From contig NZ_BSTJ01000001.1 in NCBI RefSeq assembly GCF_030269445.1, positions 1,265,898-1,329,897 on the forward strand: a DNA stretch of 64,000 nt, read 5' to 3'. Made by a program: the position numbers and the translations under genes. Positions 42,664-50,269 of the stretch are shown here, one piece after another. Under the pieces are notes generated by a model. That model did no database searches and was not told the origin of the DNA. It worked only from the letters and a program-made list of their open reading frames with translations. Origin of the DNA: Actinoallomurus iriomotensis (lineage in GTDB: Bacteria; Actinomycetota; Actinomycetes; Streptosporangiales; Streptosporangiaceae). Every line of letters begins with the position of its first letter. The first letter of the stretch is position 1.

Positions 42664-43352
42664 CCGTTGCTCCTCCGGGTGCGCGCCCAGGGGGTGAGCA
42701 GGCGTTGTGCCGTCACGAGAACGCCGTCGCTGAACAGCGCCAGCACGATGATCAGCACGCAGGAGACGATGATCGGGGTGGTGAAGTCGCGGGAGTAACC
42801 GTCGATGAACAGCTGCCCGAGCCCGCCGTTGCCGATCAGCACGCCGACGCTGACGAGGCTGATCGAGGCGACCGCCGCGACCCGCGCGCCGGCGATGATC
42901 ACCGGCACCGCGATCGGGAGTTCGACCTGAACGAGCCGCCGGAGCGTGCCGAAGCCCATCGCGGTGGCCGCCTGCCGTACGGGCTCGGGGACCGACCGCA
43001 GCCCGTCCACGACGTTCGGCACCAGGACCGACAGGGAGAACAGCGTCAGCGGGAGGATGATCGTGAAGTCCGCCTGGCCGCCGCTGCCGATGCCGAAGTA
43101 CGGGATGAACAGCATGAACAGGGCGAGCGACGGGATGCCGTAGAACACGTTGGCGACACCGAGCGTCGGCGGGTAGAGCCAGCGCCAGCGCACGCACATG
43201 ATGCCGAGCGGGATCGCGACGATGAGGCCGAACAGGATGGGCAGCAGCGCGAGCTTCAGGTGGTGGAGCGTCAGGGTCGTCAGCTCGTCACTGTGGTCGC
43301 CGATCCAGTTCCAGCGGATCAGCGGCTCGCCGTCGGCGGCGAGTACGCTCAT
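42660..43352 (-). CDS. Quaternary-amine ABC importer 2, permease A
   Basis: The 230-residue protein has an N-terminal amphipathic stretch, then helices LALLPILFGLIVAIPLGIM and others. The coupling loop is VPEPVRQAATAMGFGTLRRLVQVELPIAVPVIIAG. The start (43352) overlaps the ATPase stop at 43349 as ATGA. Same family as permease B and as the first cluster's permeases. Confidence 0.9.
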   Translation of the reverse strand: MSVLAADGEPLIRWNWIGDHSDELTTLTLHHLKLALLPILFGLIVAIPLGIMCVRWRWLYPPTLGVANVFYGIPSLALFMLFIPYFGIGSGGQADFTIILPLTLFSLSVLVPNVVDGLRSVPEPVRQAATAMGFGTLRRLVQVELPIAVPVIIAGARVAAVASISLVSVGVLIGNGGLGQLFIDGYSRDFTTPIIVSCVLIIVLALFSDGVLVTAQRLLTPWARTRRSNG

Positions 43353-44167
43353 CGCTCCGCCGCCTCGACGTCGTCCTCGATCTCCGGCTGAGCGGGCTCC
43401 TCGGTGGCGTCCAGCTCGCGGTTGAAGCGCAGCCGCTTGAGGCCCTTCTCGCCGCCGAGGAACTCGGTGACGAAGCCCTCGGCCGGGTTGGTCAGCAGCT
43501 CGTCGGGGGTGGCGTGCTGGGCCAGGACGCCGCCGACCTGGAAGACCGCGATGCGGTGCCCGAGCTTGACCGCCTCGTCGATGTCGTGCGTGACGAAGGC
43601 GATCGTCTTGCGCACCTCGGACTGGAGGCGCAGGAACTCATCCTGCAGGCTGTTGCGCACGATCGGGTCGACCGCGCTGAACGGCTCGTCCATCAGCATG
43701 ACCGGGGGGTCGGCGGCGAGCGCCCGCGCGACGCCGACGCGCTGCTGCTGCCCGCCGGAGAGCTGGAACGGATAGCGCTTGGCCATCTTGGTGTCCAGGC
43801 CCACGCGCTCCATCAACTCCAGGGCGGTGGCACGCGCCTTCTTCTTGTCCCAGCCGAGGAGGTACGGCACGGTCGCGATGTTGTCGATGATCGTCCGGTG
43901 CGGGAACAACCCCGCGTGCTGGATCACGTAACCGATGCCGCGACGCAAGTCGGAAGCATCCTTTTTGCGGATATCCTCCCCATCGATGCTGATGGTGCCC
44001 GCGGTGGGCTCGATCATCCGGTTGATCATCCGTAGCGACGTGGTCTTGCCGCAGCCGGACGGGCCGACGAACACGGTGATCTGTCCGGAGGGGATCTCCA
44101 GGGTCAGATCGTCAACGGCCACGGTGCCGTCCGGGTATCGCTTGGTGACGCCGTCAAACCTGATCAA
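43349..44167 (-). CDS. Quaternary-amine ABC importer 2, ATPase without CBS tail
   Basis: The 272-residue ATPase has Walker A GPSGCGKTT, Q-loop region GYVIQHAGLFPH, signature QLSGGQQQRVGVARAL and Walker B VMLMDEPFSAVDP. The sequence ends soon after the ABC domain with an acidic tail (EPAQPEIEDDVEAAER). The CBS module that gates OpuA/ProV by ionic strength is missing, so this system is probably not a classical osmoregulated importer. It is divergent from the HAL-like gene across 108 bp. Confidence 0.92.
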   Translation of the reverse strand: MIRFDGVTKRYPDGTVAVDDLTLEIPSGQITVFVGPSGCGKTTSLRMINRMIEPTAGTISIDGEDIRKKDASDLRRGIGYVIQHAGLFPHRTIIDNIATVPYLLGWDKKKARATALELMERVGLDTKMAKRYPFQLSGGQQQRVGVARALAADPPVMLMDEPFSAVDPIVRNSLQDEFLRLQSEVRKTIAFVTHDIDEAVKLGHRIAVFQVGGVLAQHATPDELLTNPAEGFVTEFLGGEKGLKRLRFNRELDATEEPAQPEIEDDVEAAER

Positions 44168-44275
44168 GAGTGACTCTCTCCCTAGAGGCGGCCCTATAGT
44201 CCGGGACGACCGCGACTCGTTTCCAAGTTAAGAGGTCAAGATAGTGGAATTCGTTCCCTCTATGCCGGTCCGGCC
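44168..44275. promoter_or_regulatory. Shared divergent promoter region of importer 2 and the HAL-like lyase
   Basis: These 108 bp are AT-richer than the surroundings (for example TTAAGAGGTCAAGATAGTGG near 44228) and must contain both promoters. I could not assign -10 or -35 elements or an operator confidently. The lyase ATG at 44276 lacks an obvious ribosome binding site. Confidence 0.5.
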
Positions 44276-45721
44276 ATGAGTCAAACGGCCATAGCGGTCA
44301 ACGGTAGCGGGTTGAACTGCGACGTTGTTAGCGCTGTAGCCCGAGACGGCGCCTTCGTTACCGTTACTCCACAAGCGGTGGAGAATGCGCGGCAAGCGTG
44401 GGAGGTCGTACGCGAGGTCGCCTCTCGGCGGCCAGTGTACGGGCGGACCACCGGAGTGGGCGCCAACCGCGACGTCACGATCGAGGACGACGACACCCAT
44501 GGCCTGCGGCTGCTGCGGAGCCACTCCGGCGGCGCAGGCCCCCTGATGTCGGCCGAGAACGTCCGCGCGATGCTCGTCGTGCGTCTCAACCAGATCGCCG
44601 CGGGCGGCTCCGGGGTCGACCCGGACGTGCTCGGCGCCCTCGCGGACGTGATCAACCGCTGGCTCATCCCCCCGATCCCGGCGTACGGGGCGATCGGCAC
44701 CGGCGACCTGACCGCCCTCGCGTCCACCGCCCTGTGCCTGATCGGCGAACGCCCCTGGCAGGGCGGCGCGTCCACCGCGCGCTTCCCGTTGCGTCCCGCC
44801 GACGCGCTCGCCTTCATCAGCTCCAACGCCGCGACGCTGGGCGAGGCCGCGCTGGCGTGCCGGGACGTGCTCGAACTGCTGCGGGCGTCGATCCCGGTCA
44901 CCGGCCTGGCGCTGCTCGCCGTACGCGGGTCGGCGGAGCCGTACGCGGCGGCGGTGCACGAGAAGTGCCCGCATCCGGGCCGCCGCCGGGTCGCCGACAC
45001 CGTACGGGGGCTGCTCGACGACGTCGAACTCGTCCCGTCACGCATCCAGGACCCGTACGGCTACCGGGCGTTCCCGCAGGTCCACGGGCCGGCCGTGGAC
45101 GCGGCGGAGAACGCCGAGACGATCGTCACGCGGGAGATCAACGCGTCGTCGGAGAACCCGTTCGTGGACGTGGCGGGCCGTACGGTGTGGCACAACGGCA
45201 GCTTCCACACCGCGTACGTCGGCCTGAGCCTGGACTCCGTACGGGCCGCGATGTTCCAGACGGCGGCGCTGTCGGCGGCGCGCCTGGGAACACTGGTCGA
45301 ACCGGCCTTCACCGGCCTCGCGCCGTTCCAGGCCGCTCCGGGCGAACCGGGCTCCGGCATCATGATCCTGGAGTACGTCGCCCACTCGGCGATCGCCGAC
45401 ATCCGGCGCCTGGCGACCCCGTCGGCGCTGGGCAACGCGGTGCTGTCGCGCGGCGTGGAGGAGCACGCGGGCTTCTCCACCCAGTCGGCACGGGCGACGA
45501 CGGAGGCGATCGGGGCGTACCGGACCGTCCTCGCGTGCGAACTCGTCGCGGCCGTACGGGCCCTGCGCATGCAGGACCGCATGCCGCCGGGCCGCCTGGG
45601 CGAGGTCTTCGCCTTGGCCGCGGCCGTACTGGACCCGCAGGTGGAGGACCGCCCCCTGGACGGCGACATCTCCACCGCCACCGACCTGCTCCCTCGCCTC
45701 GCCGCGTACGGGGTGTACTGA
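44276..45721 (+). CDS. HAL/PAL-superfamily lyase without a normal MIO triad
   Basis: The 481-residue protein has the aromatic amino acid ammonia-lyase fold. Recognisable blocks are PVYGRTTGVGAN (Tyr55), LLRSHSGGAGPLMS (His83), QDPYGYRAFPQVHGP (Tyr261, Arg264), EINASSENPF and NGSFHTAYVGLS. The segment that normally reads VGASGDLAPLA reads AIGTGDLTALA, so the Ala-Ser-Gly that cyclises to the MIO electrophile is Gly141-Thr142-Gly143. The supporting Asn of LALLNG is Ser182 (LAFISSN). It is therefore probably not a standard MIO enzyme. Ergothionase, a HAL homologue reported to release trimethylamine without MIO, is the nearest known precedent. Divergence from a betaine-type importer fits a trimethylammonium substrate. 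Confidence 0.85.
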   Translation: MSQTAIAVNGSGLNCDVVSAVARDGAFVTVTPQAVENARQAWEVVREVASRRPVYGRTTGVGANRDVTIEDDDTHGLRLLRSHSGGAGPLMSAENVRAMLVVRLNQIAAGGSGVDPDVLGALADVINRWLIPPIPAYGAIGTGDLTALASTALCLIGERPWQGGASTARFPLRPADALAFISSNAATLGEAALACRDVLELLRASIPVTGLALLAVRGSAEPYAAAVHEKCPHPGRRRVADTVRGLLDDVELVPSRIQDPYGYRAFPQVHGPAVDAAENAETIVTREINASSENPFVDVAGRTVWHNGSFHTAYVGLSLDSVRAAMFQTAALSAARLGTLVEPAFTGLAPFQAAPGEPGSGIMILEYVAHSAIADIRRLATPSALGNAVLSRGVEEHAGFSTQSARATTEAIGAYRTVLACELVAAVRALRMQDRMPPGRLGEVFALAAAVLDPQVEDRPLDGDISTATDLLPRLAAYGVY

Positions 45722-45725
45722 CGCG

Positions 45726-46268
45726 TCAGCGTTCGTTCGCGACCGTGCGGTTTCCGGCGATGTTCCGGATCTTTCGCGTCCTGCCCGTTCCGGCGAGCAG
45801 GGCGAGTACGGGCGGGGACGTCGATTCGGTCGCGAGCTTGCGTTGCATCCAGTCCGTGACTCCGGCCAGCTCGGCGGCGGCCGGAGCACGGCCGGCCATG
45901 AGGGCCAGGTAGACCGTCCAGTCGTGGACGCGACGGTGCAGGAACTCCCGATGCCCGTCCGCGAGCCGGTCTACTTCCGGCATCAGCCCGGCCGCCCAGT
46001 GCCGGAATTCGGCCGCGTCACCCGTCTTCATGGCGATGTCGTCCACGAGGGCGACCACCGCCGTCTTGGCCACCGACCCGGCCGGGTCGCGCAGAATCGT
46101 CGACACGACCTCGCGGTCATCGTCACGCCGCCGCGCTGCGGCGACCACCGAGACGACCCGGAGATACGCGGAGCACCGCACGTGCTCGTCCGCGACGGCC
46201 TCGTCGAGGTCCACGTCGGCGATGCCGGCGTGGGCGAGCAGTGCGGTCAGGTCGGCGTGCAGGGTCAT
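45726..46268 (-). CDS. Hypothetical helical protein
   Basis: This is a 180-residue, Ala/Arg/Asp-rich, probably all-helical cytoplasmic protein (HVRCSAYLRVVSVVAAARRR and HRRVHDWTVYLALMAGRAPA). I recognise no family. It lies 4 bases from the convergent HAL-like gene and 13 bases downstream of the MerR gene on the same strand, so it is probably transcribed with merR. Confidence 0.65.
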   Translation of the reverse strand: MTLHADLTALLAHAGIADVDLDEAVADEHVRCSAYLRVVSVVAAARRRDDDREVVSTILRDPAGSVAKTAVVALVDDIAMKTGDAAEFRHWAAGLMPEVDRLADGHREFLHRRVHDWTVYLALMAGRAPAAAELAGVTDWMQRKLATESTSPPVLALLAGTGRTRKIRNIAGNRTVANER

Positions 46269-46281
46269 CGTGTTCGACCGG

Positions 46282-46659
46282 TCAGCCGGCCACCGGCAGG
46301 CGCAGCGTCTCCCGGTGCGCCCGGGCCGTGGCCATCAGGCCGTCGAGCGCGTCGCGGGTGCGGCTGAGCTCGGCGATGTGCGCGGAGAGCCGGTCGCGCT
46401 CCTGCGCCATCCGCTCCAGGGCGGCGTCGGAGTTCTCCTCGCTGGGCGCGTCGACGCAGGGCAGGAGCTCGACGATGGTGCGGCTGGACAGGCCCGCGGT
46501 GTACAGGCGCTGGATGAACGTGACCCGCTCGACGTCGTCGTCGGTGTAGTGCCGCTGTCCGCTGGCGCTGCGGGTGCTGGCGAGCAGCCCCTGCTCCTCG
46601 TAGTAGCGCAGGGACCGGATGCTGGCTCCGGTCCGTGCCGCGAGTTCGCCGATGCGCAC
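46282..46659 (-). CDS. MerR-family regulator
   Basis: GTG 46659 has GGGAGGG a few bases upstream, giving 125 residues. The MerR winged helix reads RIGELAARTGASIRSLRYYE and GLLASTRSASGQRHYTDDDV, with a C-terminal coiled coil (SDAALERMAQERDRLSAHIA). A single Cys (LPCVDAP) could be a redox or metal contact. It is divergent from the Old Yellow Enzyme gene, which it probably controls. Confidence 0.9.
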   Translation of the reverse strand: MRIGELAARTGASIRSLRYYEEQGLLASTRSASGQRHYTDDDVERVTFIQRLYTAGLSSRTIVELLPCVDAPSEENSDAALERMAQERDRLSAHIAELSRTRDALDGLMATARAHRETLRLPVAG

Positions 46660-46693
46660 GTCACCCTCCCCGATGTGACCTGGGACACAAGAC

Positions 46694-46725
46694 TTGCCTC
46701 TGACATTGATGTGAGCTTTTAGCGT
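46694..46725 (+). promoter_or_regulatory. Candidate MerR-type promoter for the OYE gene
   Basis: TTGCCT at 46694-46699 and TAGCGT at 46720-46725 are separated by 20 bp. This is the over-long spacing typical of MerR-activated promoters, with the partial dyad ACATTGATGT inside the spacer. Confidence 0.45.
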
Positions 46726-46764
46726 AGCCGCCGTACGCGACATCCACGACGCCTGGAGGATGAC

Positions 46765-47838
46765 ATGACGACCCTTTTCGACGGCTACCGGCTCCGCGAC
46801 CTGGCGCTGCCCAACCGGGTGGTGATGGCGCCGATGACGCGGGTCCGGGCCGCCGCTGGCGGTCTGGCGACGCCGTCGATGGCGGCCTACTACGCGCAGC
46901 GGGCGACGGCCGGGCTGATCATCTCCGAGGGCGTGCAGCCGAGCCTGGTCGGGCAGTCCAACCCGGGCACGCCGGGACTGCACACCGATGAGCAGGTCGC
47001 CGCGTGGCGGCCCGTGACCGCCGCCGTGCACGCCAACGGCGGGCGGATCTTCGCCCAGATCATGCACGGTGGACGGGTCTCGCACCCCGACACCATCGGT
47101 ACGCGGCCGGTCGGGCCCTCGGCCGTCCCCGCGGTCGGCGACGTGTTCACCCCCGCCGGCCCCCGGCCCGCGCCGACGCCGCGCGCCCTGGACACCGCCG
47201 AGGTGCCCGAGCACGCCGCGTCGTACGCCCGGGCCGCCCGCCGCGCCGTCGAGGCCGGCTTCGACGGCGTGGAGCTGCACGGCGCCAACGGCTACCTGAT
47301 CTCGCAGTTCCTCTCGTCGAACGCCAACCTGCGCACGGACCGGTACGGAGGATCGGTGGCCGGCCGGATCCGGTTCGCCGTCGAGGCGGTGTCCGCGACC
47401 GTCGACGCCGTCGGCGGGGCCCGGACCGGGATCCGCCTCTCCCCGGGCGGGACGTTCTGGGGCGTGGAGGAGACCGGGGTTCCCGAGCTGTACGGCGCGC
47501 TGCTGACCGAACTGGCCCGCCTCGACCTGGCCTACATCCACCTCGAGGCCACCGCGGAGGAGGAGGTGCTGGTGGACCTGCGCCGCGCGTGGCCGGGCAC
47601 GCTGATCATGAACCCGGTGCCGCCGATGGGCGCGAAGCAGACCGGCCGGACCGACGCCGACCACTGGCTCGGGCTGGGCGCCGAGCTCATCAGCTTCGGC
47701 CGCGGCTTCCTCGCCAACCCCGACCTGGTCGAACGGCTCCGTACCGGCCTCCCGCTCGCCCCCGTCGACGAGGCCACGTACTACCAGGGCGGCGACGCGG
47801 GCTACCTGACCTACTCGGCGTATCAGTACACCGCCTGA
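46765..47838 (+). CDS. Old Yellow Enzyme-family FMN oxidoreductase (NemA-like)
   Basis: The 357-residue TIM-barrel flavoprotein reduces activated alkenes or nitro compounds with NAD(P)H. Motifs are PNRVVMAPMTRVRA, QIMHGGRVSHP, ELHGANGYLISQFLS and NANLRTDRYGGS. The FMN phosphate loop reads ISFGRGFLANPDLVERL. GGAGGATGAC precedes ATG 46765. MerR control suggests induction by electrophiles. Confidence 0.94.
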   Translation: MTTLFDGYRLRDLALPNRVVMAPMTRVRAAAGGLATPSMAAYYAQRATAGLIISEGVQPSLVGQSNPGTPGLHTDEQVAAWRPVTAAVHANGGRIFAQIMHGGRVSHPDTIGTRPVGPSAVPAVGDVFTPAGPRPAPTPRALDTAEVPEHAASYARAARRAVEAGFDGVELHGANGYLISQFLSSNANLRTDRYGGSVAGRIRFAVEAVSATVDAVGGARTGIRLSPGGTFWGVEETGVPELYGALLTELARLDLAYIHLEATAEEEVLVDLRRAWPGTLIMNPVPPMGAKQTGRTDADHWLGLGAELISFGRGFLANPDLVERLRTGLPLAPVDEATYYQGGDAGYLTYSAYQYTA

Positions 47839-47844
47839 TCCGGG

Positions 47845-48235
47845 GGCAGGATCCGGCACAGGCTTCCAGCGCGGGTCCGTAGCCGTGGTCGGGCGGGGTG
47901 GCGTAGCCGACGACCAGGCCATCCATGGCGGGCATGGTGGCGGCCGGATGACGGAAGTCGGCGAGTCCGTCCAGGGCGACGGACCGCCGGGCGGCGGCCG
48001 CGACGGCGGAGGGCTCGGTTCCGGGAGGCAGGCGCAGGACCGCGTGCAGCCCGGCCGCGATGCCGGTGGGGGCGACGTGCGGGGCTCGGGCGGCGAGGGT
48101 GGCGACGAGGCGGTCACGGCGGTCGCGGTACCGCTACCGCATGCGGCGGATGTGTCGGTCGTAGTGGCCCGAGCCGATGAAGTCGGCGAGGGTGGGCTGC
48201 CCCCGTACTCCCCTGACCTCCAGACCTTTGAATTA
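47845..48235 (-). pseudogene. Remnant of a MocR/PdxR-type regulator, aminotransferase domain C-terminus
   Basis: Read on the minus strand, this region gives QPTLADFIGSGHYDRHIRRM, then a TAG stop at 48134-48136. It continues in the same frame with RYRDRRDRLVATLA, GIAAGLHAVLRLPPG and VALDGLADF, then MDGLVVGYATPP. This is the C-terminal part of MocR (GntR plus class I aminotransferase) proteins. The DNA-binding domain and most of the aminotransferase domain are gone. The 3' end runs into the Old Yellow Enzyme gene without a normal stop. Confidence 0.8.
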
Positions 48236-48257
48236 CTTCTAAAACCGAGGTTTCCTG

Positions 48258-48437
48258 GTGGAACTGGTCGAAACCGCGAACGCATGCGCCGACCTGGACT
48301 CGATGGCACCGCTACGACCGGTGATCGACGCGTGGAAGGACACCGCCTTGATCCACGCGGATCCCGAGCTACGCGACCAGCTCAAGCGGCCACTGGACGG
48401 CGCCGACTACGGCCCCGTGACAGTTGAGGACGCATGA
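48258..48437 (+). pseudogene. Fragment of a DUF6247-like/antitoxin gene
   Basis: The frame from GTG 48258 encodes LDSMAPLRPVIDAWKDTALI and HADPELRDQLKRPLDGADYG, ending at TGA 48435-48437. The AW-TA-ADPEL-L pattern with GDYGPV resembles the C-terminus of actinobacterial DUF6247-type proteins that precede RelE-like toxins. A TAA stop lies a few codons upstream and no N-terminal half is visible, so it is truncated. Family identification is tentative. Confidence 0.5.
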
Positions 48438-48499
48438 GCCCGAAACGGAGGGACCGAGTCGCCCCGCCACCGGAGCTCGACCTGCAGTACGCGGGTTAG
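48434..48499 (+). pseudogene. Truncated RelE-like toxin start
   Basis: ATG 48434 overlaps the preceding fragment's stop as ATGA and encodes MSPKRRDRVAPPPELDLQYAG, then TAG. The opening resembles the N-terminus of RelE-type toxins found after DUF6247-like genes, but only 21 residues remain. Its end overlaps the response regulator stop on the other strand. Confidence 0.45.
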
Positions 48500-49101
48500 A
48501 GCCAGCCGTTGCGTTCGGCGATGCGGACGGCTTCGGCGCGGGTGGTGGCGTTGGTCTTGCTGATGGCGGCGGAGAGGTGGTTGCGGACGGTGCCGCCCGA
48601 CAGGTGGAGGGCGGCGGCGATGTCCGCGACCGTGGCGCCCTCGGAGGCTGCCTGGAGGACCTCGCGTTCGCGTTCGGTGAGGGGGTTCGGGCCGCTGGTG
48701 CGGGACTGGGCGGCCAGGACCGGGTCGACGACGCGCAGACCGGAGTGGACCCGGCGGATCGCGTCGGCCAGGTGCTCGGGCGGGGCGTCCTTGACCACGA
48801 AACCGGCGGCGCCGGCGGCCATGGCGCGGGTGTAGTAGCCGGGACGGCCGAACGTCGTGCACATCACGACGCGGCAGGTCGGCAGGGCGTCCCGCAGCGC
48901 GGCGGCCACGGTGAGGCCGTCGGTGCCGGGCATCTGCACGTCGAGCAGTGCCACGTCCGGCCGGGTCCGCCGGGCGGCGGGCAGCACCTCCTCGCCGGTT
49001 CCCACGTCGGCGACCACCTCGATGTCCCGCTCCAGGCCGAGCATCGCGGCCATCGCGCCCCGGACCAGCGCCTGGTCGTCCGCCAGCAGTACGCGGATCA
49101 C
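48496..49101 (-). CDS. NarL/DesR-type response regulator
   Basis: The 201-residue protein has a receiver with DDQALVRGAM, phospho-acceptor LLDVQMPGTDG, T in MCTTFG and K in FVVKDAPPEH. The LuxR helix-turn-helix is LTEREREVLQAASEGATVAD and GGTVRNHLSAAI. ATG 49101 overlaps the kinase stop as ATGA. It pairs with the DesK-like kinase. Confidence 0.94.
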   Translation of the reverse strand: MIRVLLADDQALVRGAMAAMLGLERDIEVVADVGTGEEVLPAARRTRPDVALLDVQMPGTDGLTVAAALRDALPTCRVVMCTTFGRPGYYTRAMAAGAAGFVVKDAPPEHLADAIRRVHSGLRVVDPVLAAQSRTSGPNPLTEREREVLQAASEGATVADIAAALHLSGGTVRNHLSAAISKTNATTRAEAVRIAERNGWL

Positions 49102-50216
49102 GGCTCGACCGCCAGGGCCGCGAGGCGGAAGCCGCCGTCCGGGAGCGGGCCGGCCTCGATGCGGGCACCGGCGGCGGCCAGGCGTTCGGCGAGGCCGGTG
49201 AGGCCGGTGCCCGGCTGGACCGGGGCGGCCGGAGGGCCGTCATCGCGGATCTCGATGGACGTCGGGGTCATGCGGACCTCGCAGGTGGTGGCGCCGCTGT
49301 GGCGGATCACGTTGGTGACGCCTTCGCGGAGTACGTGGGCGAAGGGTTCACGCAGGTCCACGCGTACGTCGTCGGCGGATCGCGGCAGGCGCGCGCCGAT
49401 GCCCGCGCCGCGCAGGGCGGACCGGGCGCCGGCCAGTTCGGCGGTCAGCGAGGCCCGGCGGTACCCGGACACGGTCGCGCGGATCTCGTCCAGCGTCTCC
49501 CGGGACAGCCGCTCGGCGTCGTGGATCTCGGCGACGGCCCGCGCCCGGTCCGCGCCGCTCTCCAGCACGCGCCGCGCCAGGCTCGTCTTGACGGTGATCG
49601 TGGTGAGGCTGTGCCCGAGCACGTCGTGCAGGTCGCGGGCCACGCGGGCGCGTTCGGCGGCCACGCTCAGCGTGGCGATCTCGTCGCGGGCGGCGCGCAG
49701 CTCGGCGACCGTACGGCTGAGCTGGTTGATGCCGGTCAGCACGTACGCGACGAACATGAGCAGCAGGGCGACGTCCCAGCGCGGCGCGCCGCGAACCCAC
49801 CAGCTCAGCGCCACCTCGACGACCGCGGCCACGGTGCCGATGACGCGGGTCCACAGCGGCGGGAGCAGCATGACCGAGGCGATGATCGGGTACGCCAGCA
49901 CCGCGAGTGCGCGTGGATCCCCGGCGAGCACCGCGAACGCGGACCCGGCCAGGTACAGGCCGGTGAGGGCGGCGATTCGCGCGGGCGGGCGCAGGCGCGG
50001 CCCGGCGTACACGGCCGCCAGGAATCCGGCGCCGACCAGCACGCCGTCGGCCGTCATCAGGGCACGGTGCGGGGCGTGTCCGTACCGCGCTCCGGCCGCC
50101 GCCGTCGCCAGCCCGATCAGCGCCACCACCGGCCCGAGTGCCCGCCGGATCGGCCGCCGCCACCGGGGCGAACCCGCGTACGTCGGCCACGCGGTCGCGT
50201 CCGGCCCGTCCTGCAT
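49098..50216 (-). CDS. DesK-like sensor histidine kinase
   Basis: ATG 50216 gives 372 residues; the frame is open further. Five or six hydrophobic helices (ALGPVVALIGLATAAAG, ALAVLAYPIIASVMLL) precede the HisKA_3 motif ARDLHDVLGHSLTTITVK. The HATPase domain has REGVTNVIRHSGAT and GTGLTGLAERLAAAGA. DesK-type kinases sense membrane state. It follows the FAD monooxygenase gene by 53 bases on the same strand, so the four genes 52398-48496 may be one transcript. Confidence 0.92.
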   Translation of the reverse strand: MQDGPDATAWPTYAGSPRWRRPIRRALGPVVALIGLATAAAGARYGHAPHRALMTADGVLVGAGFLAAVYAGPRLRPPARIAALTGLYLAGSAFAVLAGDPRALAVLAYPIIASVMLLPPLWTRVIGTVAAVVEVALSWWVRGAPRWDVALLLMFVAYVLTGINQLSRTVAELRAARDEIATLSVAAERARVARDLHDVLGHSLTTITVKTSLARRVLESGADRARAVAEIHDAERLSRETLDEIRATVSGYRRASLTAELAGARSALRGAGIGARLPRSADDVRVDLREPFAHVLREGVTNVIRHSGATTCEVRMTPTSIEIRDDGPPAAPVQPGTGLTGLAERLAAAGARIEAGPLPDGGFRLAALAVEP

Positions 50217-50269
50217 GGCGATGAGTGTACGTAGCCCCCACCCGCCGGCCACGCTAACGCCGTCGTGCG

